Assembly: GCA_025351545.1 (NCBI GenBank)
Contig: JANXVQ010000503.1
Span: 1-5,136, forward strand
Origin: Spirosoma sp.
GTDB taxonomy: Bacteria; Bacteroidota; Bacteroidia; Cytophagales; Spirosomataceae
Reading direction: 5' to 3'
DNA length: 5,136 bases
Position numbers and translations under genes: made by a program. Position 1 is the first letter of the stretch; the number at the start of each line of letters is the position of its first letter. This document shows, piece after piece, positions 4,087 through 5,136 of this stretch. The notes under the pieces were generated by a model that had not been told where the DNA came from, did no database searches, and saw only the letters and a list, made by a program, of their open reading frames with translations.

Positions 4087-5136
4087 TCAACTGCCATAGA
4101 GATTCGTGTTCAAAAAGTCATTGCGGAATTTACCCTTCGGATCGTATTCTTTAACTAATTGTTTGAACGCGGGTAACTTTTCATAGCGCGATTGCAGTAC
4201 GGATGGCGCCATTGTAAACAACTTGCCCCAGTGTGGCCGGGGGTGAAATGGAGCCAGTTCTTTTTCAATCATCGGCAGCACCTTCTTGACAGAAGCCCAG
4301 TCTTGTTTCCAGGTAAAGTGAATGGCCAGACTAGGTTGTTTATAACACGGGCTCATCCAAAAATTATCTGCGTCGATGGTGCGTAATTCGGAAATCATCA
4401 GGTGCGGGCTAATATGATCACGCAGTCGCTCAACGGCCAGAATAGCTTCGACTGCATTTTTGCGGGGAACAAAATATTCCGATTGCAATTCCTTGCCACT
4501 GCTGGGTGTAAAGCCCATGCGGAAGTGCGGCAGACGTTCGTACCAGGGACCGGGTACGCCCATTTGTTCGGTGCAATTCACGGCCGAGAGTTCGGCAATG
4601 GGATGCAGGTTCTTTTTGGCAAGCGTTGCCCCGAAATAGTCTGGCTTGGCGTCCAGCGTTACGCCTTTTTCAATGCGCCGTTTAATCCAGACCTCATTGA
4701 TACGGCTTTTTTGCCAGTCGGTAAATAAGCTAACGCTGTATCCGCCCGACACAATTGCTTCAAAATGATCTTTGAGTTGCGCTGTTGGCAGGTTCTCATA
4801 CACATCCTGCCGCATCATAAAGGTTGGCTGAATATCGAGCGTAACCTTTGTGACAATGCCAAGCGCCCCCAAATGGACAACGGCAGCCCGAAACACATCC
4901 CCATCTTTAGCGCGGGATAATGTCCGTATTTCGCCCTCAGCCGTAACCATTTCCATAGCGGCAACAGCCGTCGACAAATTTCCATTTTTTACCCCCGAGC
5001 CATGCGTTGCTGTTGCACAAGCTCCCGCAATGGAAATATGAGGTAACGACGCCAGATTGTGCAAGGCAAATCCCTTTTTGTCAAGATAGGGTGCCAATTG
5101 CCCGTATTTCATACTGGCATCAACGGTCACCGTATG
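4087..5136 (-). CDS. FAD-dependent alditol oxidase / D-arabinono-1,4-lactone oxidase family protein, 5' end outside window
   Basis: 349 C-terminal residues are present, counted from His at 5134-5136, and the frame is open across the edge. The first part belongs to the FAD-binding (PCMH-type) domain: YGQLAPYLDKKGFALHNLAS, LPHISIAGACATATHGSG (residues 31-48) and GALGIVTKVTLDIQP. The rest is the ALO-type substrate domain ending in FKQLVKEYDPKGKFRNDFL. ISELR, HFTWK and PHWGK place E250, R252, T275 and K305 at exactly the spacing I recall for Glu320, Arg322, Thr345 and Lys375 of Streptomyces coelicolor alditol oxidase. That implies about 70 missing residues and a total near 419, the usual length. 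The missing part would carry the His that binds FAD covalently. The likely reaction is oxidation of a polyol or sugar lactone with O2, producing H2O2, in the cytoplasm; the exact substrate is not deducible. A GTG at 5128-5130 is internal, not the start. No downstream gene is coupled to it. Confidence 0.88.
   Translation of the reverse strand, partial: HTVTVDASMKYGQLAPYLDKKGFALHNLASLPHISIAGACATATHGSGVKNGNLSTAVAAMEMVTAEGEIRTLSRAKDGDVFRAAVVHLGALGIVTKVTLDIQPTFMMRQDVYENLPTAQLKDHFEAIVSGGYSVSLFTDWQKSRINEVWIKRRIEKGVTLDAKPDYFGATLAKKNLHPIAELSAVNCTEQMGVPGPWYERLPHFRMGFTPSSGKELQSEYFVPRKNAVEAILAVERLRDHISPHLMISELRTIDADNFWMSPCYKQPSLAIHFTWKQDWASVKKVLPMIEKELAPFHPRPHWGKLFTMAPSVLQSRYEKLPAFKQLVKEYDPKGKFRNDFLNTNLYGS

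Noticed and set aside
4192..5041. Three plus-strand ORFs (4192-4386, 4402-4728, 4850-5041)
   Set aside because: All are antisense to the continuous, motif-bearing oxidase frame and show no recognisable content.

Overview
The window looks like chromosomal DNA of a Bacteroidota bacterium of the order Cytophagales, perhaps Spirosoma or a relative. The evidence is the families present (DUF1684 lipoprotein-like/exported protein, alditol-oxidase-like flavoprotein, a short LDRTAF-repeat protein I associate with this group), the absence of Shine-Dalgarno sequences before the starts, and an exact TAnnTTTG -7 promoter element in front of the methyltransferase. The genus is an inference, not something the sequence proves.

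Layout. Positions 1-130 hold a terminator-like hairpin for a gene off the left edge and a perfect inverted repeat just before the first start. 131-1117 (+) encodes a Mrr-type PD-(D/E)XK nuclease with an unrecognised C-terminal half. 1351-1563 (+) encodes a 70-residue protein with the same heptapeptide near both ends. This left third is clearly AT-rich (12 G+C in the 60 bases 601-660, against 35 in 2641-2700) and reads like an acquired accessory segment. It ends against a relic at 1671-1892 (+), the last ~70 residues of an M20 metallopeptidase whose 5' part is gone. After it come a DUF1684 protein with a signal peptide (1925-2527, +), then, convergent with it, a SAM-dependent O-methyltransferase (2572-3621, -), a gap with its promoter and a hairpin, a second relic (3796-4086, -) broken by one stop codon, and an alditol-oxidase/arabinonolactone-oxidase type flavoprotein running off the right edge (4087-5136, -).

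How it fits together. The right two thirds look like ordinary host genes with no evident shared pathway: the methyltransferase has its own promoter and is not obviously co-transcribed with the oxidase. The most telling structure is the boundary near 1565-1670, where AT-rich nuclease/small-protein DNA abuts a decapitated peptidase gene. This suggests that arrival of the segment, or a deletion following it, removed the peptidase. I did not find a complete multi-gene novel system. The nuclease with its unusual C-terminal half and the orphan LDRTAF protein are the best candidates for unexplored (possibly defence-related) biology.
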